Positions 31,649-39,515 of a stretch of 64,000 bases of DNA are shown here, in pieces. The stretch comes from CALABS01 sp050260775. GTDB taxonomy: Bacteria > Pseudomonadota > Alphaproteobacteria > Rhodospirillales > Magnetospirillaceae. Location of the stretch: the NCBI GenBank assembly GCA_050260775.1, contig JBLNCP010000059.1, positions 1 to 64,000 of the forward strand, in the 5' to 3' direction. The first letter of the stretch is position 1. Every line of letters begins with the position of its first letter. The notes under the pieces were generated by a model. That model ran no database searches and was not told where the DNA came from. It worked only from the letters and a program-made list of their open reading frames with translations. Made by a program: the position numbers and the translations under genes.

Positions 31649-32769
31649 CCCACCAGCGTCGGCCGCTGGCCGTGCGCGCCTTCGAGACGGCGGCGCGCCT
31701 TTCCAACGCCCTGCTCGCATGGCCCAACCGCATCGTGCCGCCGCCGTTCCGCCTGATGCAGATCGGCTCGGCGTTCTGGCAATCGCGGGTGCTGTACGTG
31801 GCGGCGACGCTCGACCTCGCCACCATCCTCGGCGACAGGCGCCTTGCCGTGGCCGATCTGGCGCGCGAGGCGGAAGCGGACCCCGCCGCGTTGCGGCGGC
31901 TGTTGCGGATGCTGACGGCCATGGGGGTGTTCGAGGAGACTGCGCCGGACGTCTTCCGCAACAACAGATTGTCCGACCCGTTGCGATCGGACCGTGCGGG
32001 AAGCGTGCGGGCCGTCGTCATGATGCACAACGCCCCGGAGATGAGCCGGCCGTGGTTCGATCATCTCGAACAAGGCGTCCGCGCCGGCGCGGTGCCCTTC
32101 GAACTGGCCCACGGGCAGGATTTCTATTCCTTCCTCGACGCTCATCCCGAGTTCGACGCGCTGTTCGCCGAGGCGATGGACCAAGTCGAGGCGCTGGCGG
32201 GAGACAGCTTCGCCACCGCCTTCGATTGGACGCGGTTCGGCCGCGTCGTCGACGTCGGTGGGTCCCGCGGCGCCAAATCCATGGCCATCCTCAAGCGCCA
32301 TCCCCACCTGCAGGCCGTAGTCGTGGACCGGGCGCAGACGATCGAGCAGGTCCGGCGCTATTGGGGCGGGCGCCAGGGACCGGAATGCGTGAGCCGCATG
32401 CGCTTCGAGGTCGGCGATGTCTTCTCGTCGGTTCCTCCCGCTGTTGACAGCCGGGACGTCTATCTGCTCAGCGCCGTCCTGCATGGCTTCGACGACGAGG
32501 ATTGCGCCCGGGCGCTACGCACCGTGGTGGCGGCCGCATCCACGGCCGGCGCCACCATCGTCCTGCTGGAAATGGTGATGCCGGATCGCGGCGCCGACCT
32601 CACCGCCACGTCCTTCGACATGCAGATGTTCATGGCGACGAAGGGACGCGAGCGAACCCTGGCCGAATGGCGACGGGTCTGTGCCCAGGGAGGCGTCGAC
32701 CTCGTCGAGGTCGTCGGCCTGCCCTCGTTCGGGAAGATGCTGGTCCTGCGACCGGTGGCGGACGGCTAG
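31645..32769 (+). CDS. SAM-dependent O-methyltransferase (plant/ASMT-like, two-domain)
   Basis: 374 aa. The N-terminal winged-helix dimerisation domain (about 35-115, ATLDLATILGDRRLAVADLAREAEADPAALRRLLRML) and C-terminal Methyltransf_2 domain (about 150-370) are clear: VVDVGGSRGAKSM is the SAM-binding motif I, GDVFSSVPP follows, and YLLSAVLHGFDDEDC carries the usual catalytic-base histidine region. The family methylates hydroxyl groups of small molecules such as phenols, quinone or tetrapyrrole precursors; the substrate is not evident. Coupled to the TetR gene by a 4-nt overlap. Confidence 0.85.
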   Translation: MTHQRRPLAVRAFETAARLSNALLAWPNRIVPPPFRLMQIGSAFWQSRVLYVAATLDLATILGDRRLAVADLAREAEADPAALRRLLRMLTAMGVFEETAPDVFRNNRLSDPLRSDRAGSVRAVVMMHNAPEMSRPWFDHLEQGVRAGAVPFELAHGQDFYSFLDAHPEFDALFAEAMDQVEALAGDSFATAFDWTRFGRVVDVGGSRGAKSMAILKRHPHLQAVVVDRAQTIEQVRRYWGGRQGPECVSRMRFEVGDVFSSVPPAVDSRDVYLLSAVLHGFDDEDCARALRTVVAAASTAGATIVLLEMVMPDRGADLTATSFDMQMFMATKGRERTLAEWRRVCAQGGVDLVEVVGLPSFGKMLVLRPVADG

Positions 32770-32802
32770 GGGCCCGCTGCCTCTCCCCATGGCGGCACCT
32801 GG

Positions 32803-32825
32803 ATCGCCGGGTCAAGCCCGGCGAT
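32803..32825. repeat. Palindromic repeat between convergent genes
   Basis: ATCGCCGGG-TCAAG-CCCGGCGAT, a 9-bp perfect stem with 5-nt loop, related to the repeats at 21045 and 21088. It lies between the O-methyltransferase and secA stops and could act as a terminator for both. Confidence 0.6.
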
Positions 32826-32845
32826 GACGGCAAGGGGGGGTGGCC

Positions 32846-35548
32846 TTAGGCCACCGCGCCGTGGCAGTGCTTGTACTTCTTGCCCGAGCCGCAGGGGCAG
32901 GGGGCGTTGCGCGGGGTCGAGGCCCAGGTGGCGGGGTCGGCGGGGTTGGCCGCCTGCTTGCGCAGGGTGCCGACCTGCTGGGACGCGGCCTCGGCGAAGG
33001 CGGGATCCTCGCGGGTCTCGTGCATCTCGCGCGGGGCCCGGTTGAACGCCTCATCCATCTCCTGCTCCGAGGGACCGACGCGCAGCTCGACATGCGACAG
33101 CACGGTGGTAACGCGCTCGCGCAGGTCGTGCAGCATCTGTTCGAACAGGTTGAAGGCCTCGCGCTTGTACTCGTTCAGCGGATCGCGCTGGCCATAGGCG
33201 CGCAGGCCGATGCCCTGGCGCAGATGGTCGAGTTGGAGCAGGTGCTCCTTCCAGGCCTGGTCGAGGATCTGCAGCAGCAGGCTCTTCTCGACGTGGCGCA
33301 TGACCTCGGGACCGTAATTGGCGGCCTTTTCCGCCATCTTGCGGTCGGCCGCCTCGGTCACGCGGTGCTTGATCTCCTGGTCGGCGATGCCTTCTTCCTT
33401 CGCCCACTCGGCGACCGGCAGATCGAGGTTGAGCACCCGCAGCACTTCCTCGTGCAGGCCGGCGGTGTCCCATTCCTCGGCGTAGGCGCGCTCGGGGATG
33501 CAGCGGGCGACCATCTCGTCGATGGCCTCGTGGCGCATGGCGACCACGTCCTCGGCGACGTCGTCGGCCTGCATCAGTTCCTTGCGCTGCTCGTAGATGA
33601 CCTTGCGCTGGTCGTTCATGACGTCGTCGAACTTGAGCAGGTTCTTGCGGACGTCGAAATTGCGCGCCTCGACCTTCTGCTGCGCCTTCTCCAGGGCCTT
33701 GTTGATCCAGGGATGGACGATGGCCTCGCCCTCCTTGAGCCCCAGCTTCTGCAGCATGCCGTCCATGCGCTGCGACCCGAAGATGCGCATCAGGTCGTCT
33801 TCCAGCGACAGGAAGAACTTGGAGGCGCCGGGATCGCCCTGGCGGCCGGAGCGGCCGCGCAGCTGGTTGTCGATGCGCCGGCTCTCGTGGCGTTCGGTGC
33901 CGACGACATAAAGGCCGCCGGCGGCCAGCACCTTCTCCTTCGCCTCGGCCACCTCGGCCTTGATCGCCTCGATGCGGCGGCTGCGCTCGGCCTCGTCGGT
34001 CACCTCGGCCAGCTCGATCCTGACCCGCATATCGACGTTGCCGCCCAGCTGGATGTCGGTGCCGCGGCCGGCCATGTTGGTGGCGATGGTCACCGCGCCG
34101 GGACGACCGGCCTGCGCCACGATGGAGGCTTCCTGCTCGTGGTAGCGGGCGTTGAGGACCTGGTGCGGGATCTTCTTCTTCTTGAGCATGTCCGACAGCA
34201 GCTCGGACTTCTCGATGGAGGTGGTGCCGACCAGCACCGGCTGCTCGCGGCCGCGCGCCTCTTCGATCAGGGTGACGATGGCGTCGTACTTTTCGCGGGC
34301 GGTGCGATAGACCTCGTCGTCATGGTCCTTGCGGCTGACCCCGACATTGGTCGGGATCTCGACGACCTCAAGGTTGTAGATCTCCATGAACTCGCCGGCC
34401 TCGGTCATGGCGGTGCCGGTCATGCCCGCCAGCTTCGGATAGAGGCGGAACAGGTTCTGGAAGGTGATCGAGGCCAGCGTCTGGTTCTCGTTCTGGATGG
34501 TGACGCTTTCCTTGGCCTCCAGCGCCTGGTGCAGGCCCTCGGAATAGCGGCGGCCTTCCATCATGCGGCCGGTGAACTCGTCGATGATGACGACCTTGTC
34601 GTCCTTGACGATGTAGTCGACGTCGCGGGTGAACAGCTTGTGGGCCCGGAGCGCCTGGTTGACGTGGTGGACCAGGCTGACATTGGCGACGTCATAGAGG
34701 GTGCCCTTGAGCAGCCCCGCGTCGCGCAGCAACTGCTCGACGTGCTCGACGCCCTGCTCGGTCAGCGTCACCGCGCGGGACTTCTCGTCCTTCTCGAAAT
34801 CCTCGGCCACCAGCGACGGCATGATGCGGTCGACCAGGCGGTAGAGGTCGGAATTGTCCTCGGTGGGGCCCGAAATGATCAGCGGCGTGCGGGCCTCGTC
34901 CACCAGGATCGAGTCCACCTCGTCGACGATGGCGTAGTTGAAGGGCCGGTGGACCATCTCCTCCAGCCGGAACTTCATGTTGTCGCGCAGATAGTCGAAG
35001 CCGAGCTCGTTGTTGGTGCCGTAGGTGACGTCGCAGGCGTAGGCCTCGCGCCGCTCGTTGTCGTCCATGCCGTGGACGATCACGCCGACCGACAGGCCGA
35101 GGAAGCGGTAGATCTGGCCCATCCACTCAGAATCGCGCGTGGCCAGGTAGTCGTTCACGGTGACCACGTGCACGCCCATGCCGGTCAGGGCATTCAGGTA
35201 GACCGGCAGCGTCGCCACCAGCGTCTTGCCTTCGCCGGTCTTCATCTCGCTGATCTTGCCGTGATGCAGGACCATGCCGCCAATCAGCTGCACGTCGAAG
35301 GGACGCAGCCCCAGGGTGCGCTTGGAGGCCTCGCGCACGGTGGCGAAGGCCTCGACCATCAGATCGTCGAGGTCGGTGCCCTCGGCCAAGCGGCGGCGGA
35401 ATTCGTCGGTCTTGCCGCGCAATTCCGCGTCGGTCAGCTTGGCGAAGTCGGGCTCCAGCGCGTTGACCGCGTCGACGTCCTTCTTAAGGCCTTTGATGAT
35501 GCGGTCGTTCGCGGTTCCGAAGAGCCGCCGGGCGATGGCGCCGAACAT
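32846..35548 (-). CDS. secA: Preprotein translocase ATPase SecA
   Basis: The motor that drives unfolded precursors through SecYEG; 900 aa, full length. Walker A MKTGEGKT near residue 105, DEVDSILVDEARTPLIISGP (Walker B) near 210, the cross-linking domain, NMAGRGTDIQLGGNV near 490, DNQLRGRSGRQGDPG near 565, a scaffold/wing region, and a C-terminal zinc finger CPCGSGKKYKHCHG for SecB and lipid binding. The ATG at 35548 has GAGG upstream. It is divergent from the ppiC-like gene, an exported foldase gene, an arrangement seen in many relatives. Confidence 0.98.
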   Translation of the reverse strand: MFGAIARRLFGTANDRIIKGLKKDVDAVNALEPDFAKLTDAELRGKTDEFRRRLAEGTDLDDLMVEAFATVREASKRTLGLRPFDVQLIGGMVLHHGKISEMKTGEGKTLVATLPVYLNALTGMGVHVVTVNDYLATRDSEWMGQIYRFLGLSVGVIVHGMDDNERREAYACDVTYGTNNELGFDYLRDNMKFRLEEMVHRPFNYAIVDEVDSILVDEARTPLIISGPTEDNSDLYRLVDRIMPSLVAEDFEKDEKSRAVTLTEQGVEHVEQLLRDAGLLKGTLYDVANVSLVHHVNQALRAHKLFTRDVDYIVKDDKVVIIDEFTGRMMEGRRYSEGLHQALEAKESVTIQNENQTLASITFQNLFRLYPKLAGMTGTAMTEAGEFMEIYNLEVVEIPTNVGVSRKDHDDEVYRTAREKYDAIVTLIEEARGREQPVLVGTTSIEKSELLSDMLKKKKIPHQVLNARYHEQEASIVAQAGRPGAVTIATNMAGRGTDIQLGGNVDMRVRIELAEVTDEAERSRRIEAIKAEVAEAKEKVLAAGGLYVVGTERHESRRIDNQLRGRSGRQGDPGASKFFLSLEDDLMRIFGSQRMDGMLQKLGLKEGEAIVHPWINKALEKAQQKVEARNFDVRKNLLKFDDVMNDQRKVIYEQRKELMQADDVAEDVVAMRHEAIDEMVARCIPERAYAEEWDTAGLHEEVLRVLNLDLPVAEWAKEEGIADQEIKHRVTEAADRKMAEKAANYGPEVMRHVEKSLLLQILDQAWKEHLLQLDHLRQGIGLRAYGQRDPLNEYKREAFNLFEQMLHDLRERVTTVLSHVELRVGPSEQEMDEAFNRAPREMHETREDPAFAEAASQQVGTLRKQAANPADPATWASTPRNAPCPCGSGKKYKHCHGAVA

Positions 35549-35573
35549 GGGGAGTCCTCGACAAAAGCTTTGG

Positions 35574-35596
35574 AAAAGGCCTTTGCCGGGCCTTTT
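35574..35596 (-). promoter_or_regulatory. Hairpin in the secA leader
   Basis: In the secA transcript AAAAGGCC (35589-35596) pairs with GGCCTTTT (35574-35581) across a 7-nt loop, giving an 8-bp stem that ends in four U. It lies just after the predicted transcript start and about 26 nt before the ATG, so it may act as a weak attenuator or affect translation. Confidence 0.4.
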
Positions 35597-35608
35597 GCGA
35601 CGCGCACA

Positions 35609-35637
35609 CAGATAGAGCCCGAAACCACACATGTCAA
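35609..35637 (-). promoter_or_regulatory. Promoter of secA
   Basis: Leftward TTGACA (35632-35637, perfect) and TATCTG (35609-35614) are 17 nt apart, with transcription expected about 55 nt before the secA ATG. Confidence 0.65.
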
Positions 35638-35896
35638 TGTTGGCCGCCGCCCGCGGGCCGGTGCGGGACCGGCGGTCGGGGCGGCTCGCGCGGGAGCGGC
35701 GCCCGCCCCGACGGGGGTGGTGTGCGCAACCGGTGGGCGATTGGGCTTGCCGGGTACGTGAAACGTCATGGCGGGGAAGCGCAATCGGTGTCGGCCCCAA
35801 GCCTGCTCTTGTGCGGACGTGCCGGTTGTGCTTCAAACCCAGGTGAGCTTGGGCGAGAGACGTGGGTCTGTCGCCGTCCCCGCGAAAGGATTCGAC

Positions 35897-36739
35897 ATGA
35901 CGTTCTGTTTCGCCCGCAAGGGCGCCCTGGCCCTCGGCCTCGCCTTTGGCCTCGCCGCCGTGCCCGCCCTGGCGGCCGACAAGGATCCCGTCGTCGCGAC
36001 GGTCAACGGGACCGAGATCCGGGCCTCGACCGTGACCGCCTACCAGCGCACCCTGCCGCCCCAGATCGCGGCGCAGGCGCCGTTCGAGGCGCTGCTGGAG
36101 GTCGTCATCAACAACCAGCTCGTCTACGAGGCGGCCAAGAAGGACAACGTCCTGGCCGACCCCGAGGTCAAGCAGGCGCTCAAGCAGCAGGAGCAGCAGC
36201 TGGCCGTCCAGGCCTACATCATGAAGAAGCGTCGCGCCGAGATCACCGACGCCACCCTGCAGAAGGCCTATGACGAGGCGCTCAAGGACTACAAGCCGGC
36301 CGAGGAGGTCCACGCCCGCCACGTGCTGCTGGAGACCGAGGACCAGGCCAAGGCGGTGATCGCCGAGCTGAACAAGGGCGGCGACTTCACCGAGATCGCC
36401 AAGGCCAAGTCCAAGGACCCGTCCGCCAAGCAGAACGGCGGCGACCTCGGCTACTTCGCCAAGGACGAGATGGTGCCCCAGTTCGCCGAGGCCGCCTTCG
36501 CCATGACCCCCGGCGAGATCTCCAAGACCCCGGTCAAGACCCAGTTCGGCTGGCACGTGATCAAGGTCGAGGACAAGCGCATGAGCACCGCGCCGACCTT
36601 CGAGCAGGCCAAGCCGGCGCTCAAGGCCAAGCTGGCCGAGGACGTCGCCGAGAAGGTGGTCACCGACCTGCGCTCCAAGGCCAAGGTCAAGAAGTTCAAC
36701 GCCGACGGCACCCCCGTCGCCGAAACCAAGAAGAACTGA
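35897..36739 (+). CDS. Periplasmic PpiC/parvulin-type peptidyl-prolyl isomerase
   Basis: A 280-aa exported foldase. Signal peptide about 1-27 (cut after ALA), an N-terminal SurA-like helical chaperone part (about 28-130), then a parvulin domain (about 135-235): VHARHVLLETEDQAKAVI, FTEIAKAKSKDPSAKQNGGDLGYF, and GWHVIKVEDKR. It helps outer-membrane and periplasmic proteins fold after Sec export. AAAGGA precedes the ATG. Divergent from secA; argJ follows after 20 nt. Confidence 0.93.
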   Translation: MTFCFARKGALALGLAFGLAAVPALAADKDPVVATVNGTEIRASTVTAYQRTLPPQIAAQAPFEALLEVVINNQLVYEAAKKDNVLADPEVKQALKQQEQQLAVQAYIMKKRRAEITDATLQKAYDEALKDYKPAEEVHARHVLLETEDQAKAVIAELNKGGDFTEIAKAKSKDPSAKQNGGDLGYFAKDEMVPQFAEAAFAMTPGEISKTPVKTQFGWHVIKVEDKRMSTAPTFEQAKPALKAKLAEDVAEKVVTDLRSKAKVKKFNADGTPVAETKKN

Positions 36740-36759
36740 CTCCACGAAGGGCCGCCGAC

Positions 36760-37989
36760 ATGACCGCCATTTCTCCGCTCGCCCCCGCCGCCTTCCCCGA
36801 CATGCCGGTCATCGCCGGCGTGCGACTGGCCGGCTACGAGTGCGGCATCCGTTATGTCGGCCGTCCCGATCTCCTGGTGGTCGAGATGGCGCCGGGCACC
36901 CATGCGGCGGGCGTGTTCACCCGTTCGCTGACCTGCTCGGCGCCGGTCGACTGGTGCCGCGCCTCGCTGGCCAAGGGCAAGGGCCGGGTGGTGGTGGTCA
37001 ATTCGGGCAACGCCAACGCCTTCACCGGTTCGGCCGGCATCGCCTCGGTCGAGCGCACCGCCGCCAAGGCGGCCGAGGTGTTCGGCTGCAAGGCGCACGA
37101 GGTCTACATCAGCTCGACCGGCACCATCGGCGTGCCGCTCGACGATTCGAAGATCACCGCCAATCTGGCGGCCGCCCAGAAGCAGCTCAAGGCCGACGGC
37201 TGGGCCGAGGCGGCGCGGGCCATCATGACCACCGACACCTTCCCCAAGGGGGCGACCCGCACCGCGGTGATCGAGGGCCGGCAGGTCACCCTCAACGGCA
37301 TCGCCAAGGGCGCCGGCATGATCGCCCCCGACATGGCGACCATGCTGTCCTACGTCTTCACCGACGCCGACCTGCCGCATGCCGTGCTGCAGGAGCTGCT
37401 GACCAAGGGCGTCGACCGCTCCTTCAACTGCATCACCGTCGACAGCGACACCTCGACCTCGGACACGCTGCTGCTGTTCGCCACCGGCCAGGTCAAGCAC
37501 GCCCGCATCGACGACGCCAAGGACAAGCGCCTGGCCGACTTCAAGGCCAAGCTGTTCGACCTGCTGCTCGATCTCGCCCAGCAGGTGGTCAAGGACGGCG
37601 AGGGCGCCACCAAGTTCGTCGAGGTCGCGGTTTCGGGCGCCGCCGGCGCCCGGGCGGCGCGGCGGATCGGGCTCGCCATCGCCAATTCCCCGCTGGTCAA
37701 GACCGCCATCGCCGGCGAGGACGCCAACTGGGGCCGCGTGGTCGCCGCCGTCGGCAAGGCCGGCGAGAAGGCCGACCGTGACCGCCTGTCCATTTCGATC
37801 GGCGGCGTCGAGGTCGCGAAGAACGGCCAGGTGGTGCCGGGCTATGACGAGGCCCCGGTCGCCGCGCACATGAAGGGCCGCGACATCAAGATCGCGGTCG
37901 ACGTCGGCGTGGGGCGCGGCAAGGCCACGGTGTGGACCTGCGACCTCACCCACGAGTACATCGACATCAACGGTTCGTATCGCACGTGA
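36760..37989 (+). CDS. argJ: Bifunctional ornithine acetyltransferase / N-acetylglutamate synthase
   Basis: Recycles acetyl groups in arginine synthesis by moving acetyl from N-acetylornithine to glutamate; 409 aa. It is made as a precursor that cleaves itself before the threonine of KGAGMIAPDMATML (Thr near residue 193), producing alpha and beta chains. NSGNANAFTG near 85 and the C-terminal CDLTHEYIDINGSYRT are family signatures. Its stop overlaps the next ATG (TGATG). Confidence 0.97.
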   Translation: MTAISPLAPAAFPDMPVIAGVRLAGYECGIRYVGRPDLLVVEMAPGTHAAGVFTRSLTCSAPVDWCRASLAKGKGRVVVVNSGNANAFTGSAGIASVERTAAKAAEVFGCKAHEVYISSTGTIGVPLDDSKITANLAAAQKQLKADGWAEAARAIMTTDTFPKGATRTAVIEGRQVTLNGIAKGAGMIAPDMATMLSYVFTDADLPHAVLQELLTKGVDRSFNCITVDSDTSTSDTLLLFATGQVKHARIDDAKDKRLADFKAKLFDLLLDLAQQVVKDGEGATKFVEVAVSGAAGARAARRIGLAIANSPLVKTAIAGEDANWGRVVAAVGKAGEKADRDRLSISIGGVEVAKNGQVVPGYDEAPVAAHMKGRDIKIAVDVGVGRGKATVWTCDLTHEYIDINGSYRT

Positions 37990-38975
37990 TGACGGATGAG
38001 GTCGGCTGCTGGTCGGTCGGGACGGTTTGGCGCGGCCATCCGCTGCTGACCGCGCGTCTTCGCCTGCGCCCGTTCACCGAGGCCGACGTGCCCGGTCTGG
38101 CGCGCCTGCTCGACGACTGGGAGGTGGTGCGGCTGACCGCCAACATCCCCCATCCCTACCGCGAGGAGGATGCCAGGAGCTTCCTGGAGACCATGGCCGC
38201 CAAATGCGCCGCCCGCACCGGGGTGGTGCTGGCCATGGAGCGCACCCTCGACCGCCAAGTGATCGGCGCGGTGGGGTTCGGAACCGAGCATGACGGCACG
38301 CCCGAGATCGGCTACTGGGTCGGTCGCGAGCATTGGGGCGAGGGCTACGCCACCGAGGCGGTGCGCCGGCTGCTGCGCCACCTGTTCGCCGATCTCGGCT
38401 ATCCGCGGGCCTGGGCCTCGGCCCATCCCGACAACGCCGCCTCGCGCCGGGTGCTGGAGAAGGCGGGGCTGGCCCGCGCCGGCCACGAGATGGTGGGAAT
38501 GCCGGCCCGCGGCCAGAGCGTCATCGCCCCCATCTACGCCGTGTCCGCCGACGATTGGAAGGCCGCCCACGCGGCGCGCCCCACCGTGCTGGTGACCGCC
38601 GCGGCGCTGATCGATCCCGACAACCGCGTGCTGATGGCCAGCCGCCCGCCCGGCAAGATGATGTCGGGACTGTGGGAGTTTCCCGGGGGCAAGGTCCATG
38701 CCGGCGAGACGCCGGAAACCGCGCTGGTGCGCGAGCTGGCCGAGGAGCTGGGCGTCGACGTCCGCGCCAGTTGCCTGGCGCCGATGGGGTTCGCCTCGCA
38801 CGACTACGACACCTTCCACCTGCTGATGCCGCTTTATGCGGTGCGGCAGTGGCAGGGCAACCCCGAGCCGCGCGAGGGCCAGGGCCTGCGGTGGGTACGT
38901 CCCAGCCGCATGACCGATCTGCCCATGCCTCCCGCCGACATTCCGCTGGTGGCGCTGCTGCGCGACTGGTTGTGA
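37989..38975 (+). CDS. GNAT acetyltransferase fused to a MutT-type Nudix hydrolase
   Basis: 328 aa in two domains. Residues about 15-190: RimJ/RimL-like GNAT fold (RLRLRPFTEADVPGLARLL, GYWVGREHWGEGYATEAVRRL acetyl-CoA loop, ASRRVLEKAGL). Residues about 195-328: Nudix domain with a complete box GGKVHAGETPETALVRELAEELGV near 233-257, typical of 8-oxo-dGTP diphosphatases. The Nudix half probably sanitises oxidised nucleotides; the acetyltransferase target is unknown. Coupled to argJ by a 1-nt overlap. argJ-mutT adjacency and this fusion recur in alphaproteobacteria (family knowledge). Confidence 0.88.
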   Translation: MTDEVGCWSVGTVWRGHPLLTARLRLRPFTEADVPGLARLLDDWEVVRLTANIPHPYREEDARSFLETMAAKCAARTGVVLAMERTLDRQVIGAVGFGTEHDGTPEIGYWVGREHWGEGYATEAVRRLLRHLFADLGYPRAWASAHPDNAASRRVLEKAGLARAGHEMVGMPARGQSVIAPIYAVSADDWKAAHAARPTVLVTAAALIDPDNRVLMASRPPGKMMSGLWEFPGGKVHAGETPETALVRELAEELGVDVRASCLAPMGFASHDYDTFHLLMPLYAVRQWQGNPEPREGQGLRWVRPSRMTDLPMPPADIPLVALLRDWL

Positions 38976-39078
38976 TCCCCCCTCAGGCCTAATTCGGACG
39001 GAGGGTCTCCCGGCCCGCCAAACCGCGTCACCATGTTTGGCAAGGGAACGCCGAACCGTGCCGGGATGGGAGTGATCC

Positions 39079-39339
39079 GTGCGCCTGAATGCCAAGGAAA
39101 AGGAAGCGCTGACGTATCTCGGGACCCACCTGCTCTACGGGGTGGTCGCCGGGCTGACGTTCGGCCTCGCGGCGCTGGCCATCGACCTCGGGCGGCTGCG
39201 GACGCTGGCCTTCGAGTCCGGCCATACCGGCCTCGTGCTCGCCGTCTTCTTCTTCGGCCTGTTCGTCACCTTCGGCAGCGTCGGCATGGGCGTCGGGGTG
39301 ATGAGCCTCGCCTCCGACGACAAGGAAGAGATCGACTGA
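39079..39339 (+). CDS. Small two-helix membrane protein
   Basis: 86 aa with two hydrophobic helices (about 17-36 and 50-77) and a charged tail DDKEEID. The start is GTG at 39079 with GGGAG 6 nt upstream. Not recognised beyond being a membrane protein; it is just upstream of the flagellar genes but separated by 176 nt with a terminator-like hairpin, so it is probably not part of that unit. Confidence 0.6.
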   Translation: MRLNAKEKEALTYLGTHLLYGVVAGLTFGLAALAIDLGRLRTLAFESGHTGLVLAVFFFGLFVTFGSVGMGVGVMSLASDDKEEID

Positions 39340-39357
39340 AGGCCGCGGAATCTTTTT

Positions 39358-39403
39358 CCGGCGGTCGGCACATTTTGCCCCCCTCACGCGGCCCGACCGC
39401 CGG
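39358..39403. other. Inverted repeat enclosing the flagellar motif
   Basis: Perfect 11-bp arms CCGGCGGTCGG (39358-39368) and CCGACCGCCGG (39393-39403) with a 24-nt loop. A 10-bp direct repeat CCGCGGAATC flanks it (39343-39352 and 39421-39430). It may end the upstream small gene or form part of the fliK control region. Confidence 0.5.
39366..39379 (+). promoter_or_regulatory. Candidate flagellar activator site, copy 1
   Basis: CGGCACATTTTGCC matches 12 of 14 bases of the site CGGCAAATCTTGCC before fliF. It lies about 90 nt upstream of the -24 element of the fliK promoter, a normal enhancer distance for a sigma-54 activator such as FlbD. Confidence 0.45.
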
Positions 39404-39457
39404 TTCCGCCCGCCGAAACTCCGCGGAATCCTTCGCTTTCTGACCGTCCGTCACCTT

Positions 39458-39473
39458 TGGCACGGCCCTTGAA
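39458..39473 (+). promoter_or_regulatory. Sigma-54-like promoter of fliK-flgD-flgE
   Basis: TGGCACGGCCCTTGAA matches the sigma-54 pattern TGGCACG-N4-TTGC(A/T) except for A in place of the C of the -12 GC. The predicted start is about 30 nt before the fliK ATG. The next unit encodes a FlbD-type sigma-54 activator, which supports the call. Confidence 0.55.
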
Positions 39474-39515
39474 TGTATCGGAGCGCCATCAGGCTCCATT
39501 CAGGGGATCCGAACC

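Larger units (their letters stand above)
35549..35896. other. Divergent intergenic region between secA and ppiC
   Basis: 348 nt without a gene. The left part holds the secA promoter and leader hairpin described separately. The middle is very G+C-rich with no recognised element. The right end has the AAAGGA ribosome site of the ppiC gene; no convincing rightward promoter could be picked out. Confidence 0.6.

Noticed and set aside
35549..36745. A long leftward in-frame extension of secA through the ppiC gene
   Set aside because: The true SecA N-terminus MFGAIARRLFG starts at 35548 with a ribosome site and a promoter lies at 35609-35637; the extension is antisense to ppiC.
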